Source of the DNA: JBMNTQ01 sp050945815
Lineage (GTDB): Bacteria > Bacillota > Clostridia > Christensenellales > JBMNTQ01
Reading direction: 5' to 3'
Assembly: GCA_050945815.1 (NCBI GenBank)
Contig: JBMNTQ010000145.1
Coordinates: 1-5,353 of the forward strand
DNA: 5,353 nucleotides
Shown: positions 4,412 to 5,353 of the stretch, piece after piece
Position numbering within the stretch: position 1 is the stretch's first letter
Layout: the number at the start of each line of letters is the position of its first letter
Translations under genes and position numbers: made by a program
The notes under the pieces: model-generated
What the model was told of the DNA's origin: nothing
The model's input: only the letters and a program-made list of their open reading frames with translations
Database searches by the model: none

Positions 4412-5353
4412 TTGTTTCAGTTGGTGTCGGCCTACAGCCCTTCCGGCGACCAGCCTAAAGCTATTGAGCAGTTGGTAGAAGGCTTGTCGGATGGGGAGAA
4501 GAGCCAGATTTTGCTGGGGGTAACCGGCAGCGGCAAGACCTATACCATTGCTAATGTGGTGGAGAAGGTTCAGCGGCCGACGCTGGTTTTGGCGCATAAT
4601 AAAACATTGGCCGCACAGCTTTGCAGTGAATTCAAGGAATATTTTCCCAGCAGCGCTGTGGAATACTTTGTTTCTTATTACGACTATTATCAGCCGGAGG
4701 CGTATATCCCATCCAGTGATATTTATATTGAAAAGACCGCTACCATCAACGATGAAATCGATAAGCTGCGCCATAGCGCCACATCCGCCCTGCAGGAGCG
4801 CCGGGATGTGATTATTGTGGCTAGCGTAAGCTGCATTTACGCCTTGGGAGATCCGGTGGAATACCTGAATATGAGTATTTCCCTGCGGCCGGGAATGCAG
4901 TATGACCGCGATGATGTTATTCGCAAGCTGGTGGACATTCAGTTTAACCGCAACGACATCGATTTCCATCGGGGAACGTTTCGAGCCCGGGGCGATACGT
5001 TGGAGATTTTCCCAGCCAGCGCTACCGAAAAAGCGGTGCGTATTGAATTTTTTGGTGATGAGATCGAGCGTATTAGCGAGATTGATGTTCTAACCGGAGC
5101 GGTTTTGGGACTGCGCAACCATGTGGCAGTTTTCCCGGCTTCCCACTATGCCACGTCCCGGGAGAAATTGGAGCAGGGATTGGTGGAAATTGAGCGGGAT
5201 ATGCGCTGCGGTGTGCGGAAGTTTGAGGAGGAAGGCAAACTGCTGGAGGCGCAGCGATTAGAGCAGCGTACAAATTTCGACATGGAAATGATGCGGGAGA
5301 TTGGTTATTGTTCAGGCATCGAAAACTATTCCCGCTATTTTGATGGGAGGAAG
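4412..5353 (+). CDS. uvrB: UvrABC system protein B, N-terminal 314 residues (partial)
   Basis: UvrB is the helicase-fold, damage-verifying subunit of nucleotide excision repair; UvrA loads it and it then recruits UvrC for incision. The first 314 codons are present, about half of a typical protein of roughly 660 residues, and the frame is open to the window edge. Visible: MFQLVSAYSPSGDQPKAI at the N-terminus, Walker A GVTGSGKT (36-43), motif Ia AHNKTLAAQL (61-70), the beta-hairpin region YYDYYQPEAYIPSSDIYIEK (89-108) that clamps the DNA strand, and ASVSCIYALGD (137-147). The last visible residues, ENYSRYFDGRK, fit the usual ENYSRHLDGRKPG. The DESH-type helicase motif, motifs IV-VI and the UvrC-binding C-terminus lie beyond the edge. 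The start is TTG (4412, or 4409 for one more residue). It has its own promoter and a hairpin leader and is separated from opu by a terminator. Confidence 0.97.
   Translation, partial: MFQLVSAYSPSGDQPKAIEQLVEGLSDGEKSQILLGVTGSGKTYTIANVVEKVQRPTLVLAHNKTLAAQLCSEFKEYFPSSAVEYFVSYYDYYQPEAYIPSSDIYIEKTATINDEIDKLRHSATSALQERRDVIIVASVSCIYALGDPVEYLNMSISLRPGMQYDRDDVIRKLVDIQFNRNDIDFHRGTFRARGDTLEIFPASATEKAVRIEFFGDEIERISEIDVLTGAVLGLRNHVAVFPASHYATSREKLEQGLVEIERDMRCGVRKFEEEGKLLEAQRLEQRTNFDMEMMREIGYCSGIENYSRYFDGRK

Noticed and set aside
4310..4969. Long reverse-strand open frame (219 codons) opposite uvrB
   Set aside because: It lies almost entirely over clearly coding uvrB sequence plus the leader, and its translation resembles no family I know; it is a frame shadow.
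1..5353. Mobile elements, CRISPR arrays, tRNA or rRNA genes, phage or defence genes
   Set aside because: I saw no spaced direct repeats, transposase-like frames, terminal inverted repeats, cloverleaf with CCA end, or rRNA signatures. The coding content is housekeeping and transport.

Overview
The window looks like ordinary chromosomal DNA from a member of the Bacillota (Firmicutes). The evidence is strong AAGGAGG-type ribosome binding sites, two TTG start codons, sigma-A-type promoters, U-tailed intrinsic terminators, and an Opu-type ABC transporter whose solute-binding protein is a lipoprotein. A clostridial or Negativicutes relative is plausible, but the sequence does not settle the family.

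Layout from left to right. Positions 1-162 are the last 53 codons of a protein resembling the ADP-dependent NAD(P)H-hydrate dehydratase (NnrD). A gene-free stretch of about 545 bases follows. It holds a possible weak terminator, a good promoter (TTGACA, 17 bp, TATGCT), and a transcribed region with RNA-like architecture: a 9-bp helix starting at the predicted transcription start, a compact hairpin, and a 10-bp branched stem followed by six T. I read this as a candidate attenuated 5' leader or a small RNA of about 250 nt. Positions 709-4098 are a four-gene osmoprotectant (OpuC-like) operon: ATPase with CBS domains, two permeases joined by ATGA overlaps, then, after a hairpin-containing gap of 107 bases, the lipoprotein binding protein. 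A strong terminator (4115-4153) closes the operon. Positions 4154-4411 hold a near-consensus promoter and a leader of about 145 nt with a perfect 13-bp inverted repeat. uvrB starts at 4412 and runs off the right edge.

How the genes work together. The four opu products should form one importer: OpuCC captures a quaternary ammonium solute such as glycine betaine, choline or carnitine outside the membrane, OpuCB and OpuCD form the channel, and OpuCA powers it and may sense ionic strength or nucleotides through its CBS pair. uvrB is an independent transcription unit for nucleotide excision repair. The coding content is conventional. The parts that most deserve a second look are the non-coding ones: the opu leader, the hairpin before the binding-protein gene, and the uvrB leader hairpin.
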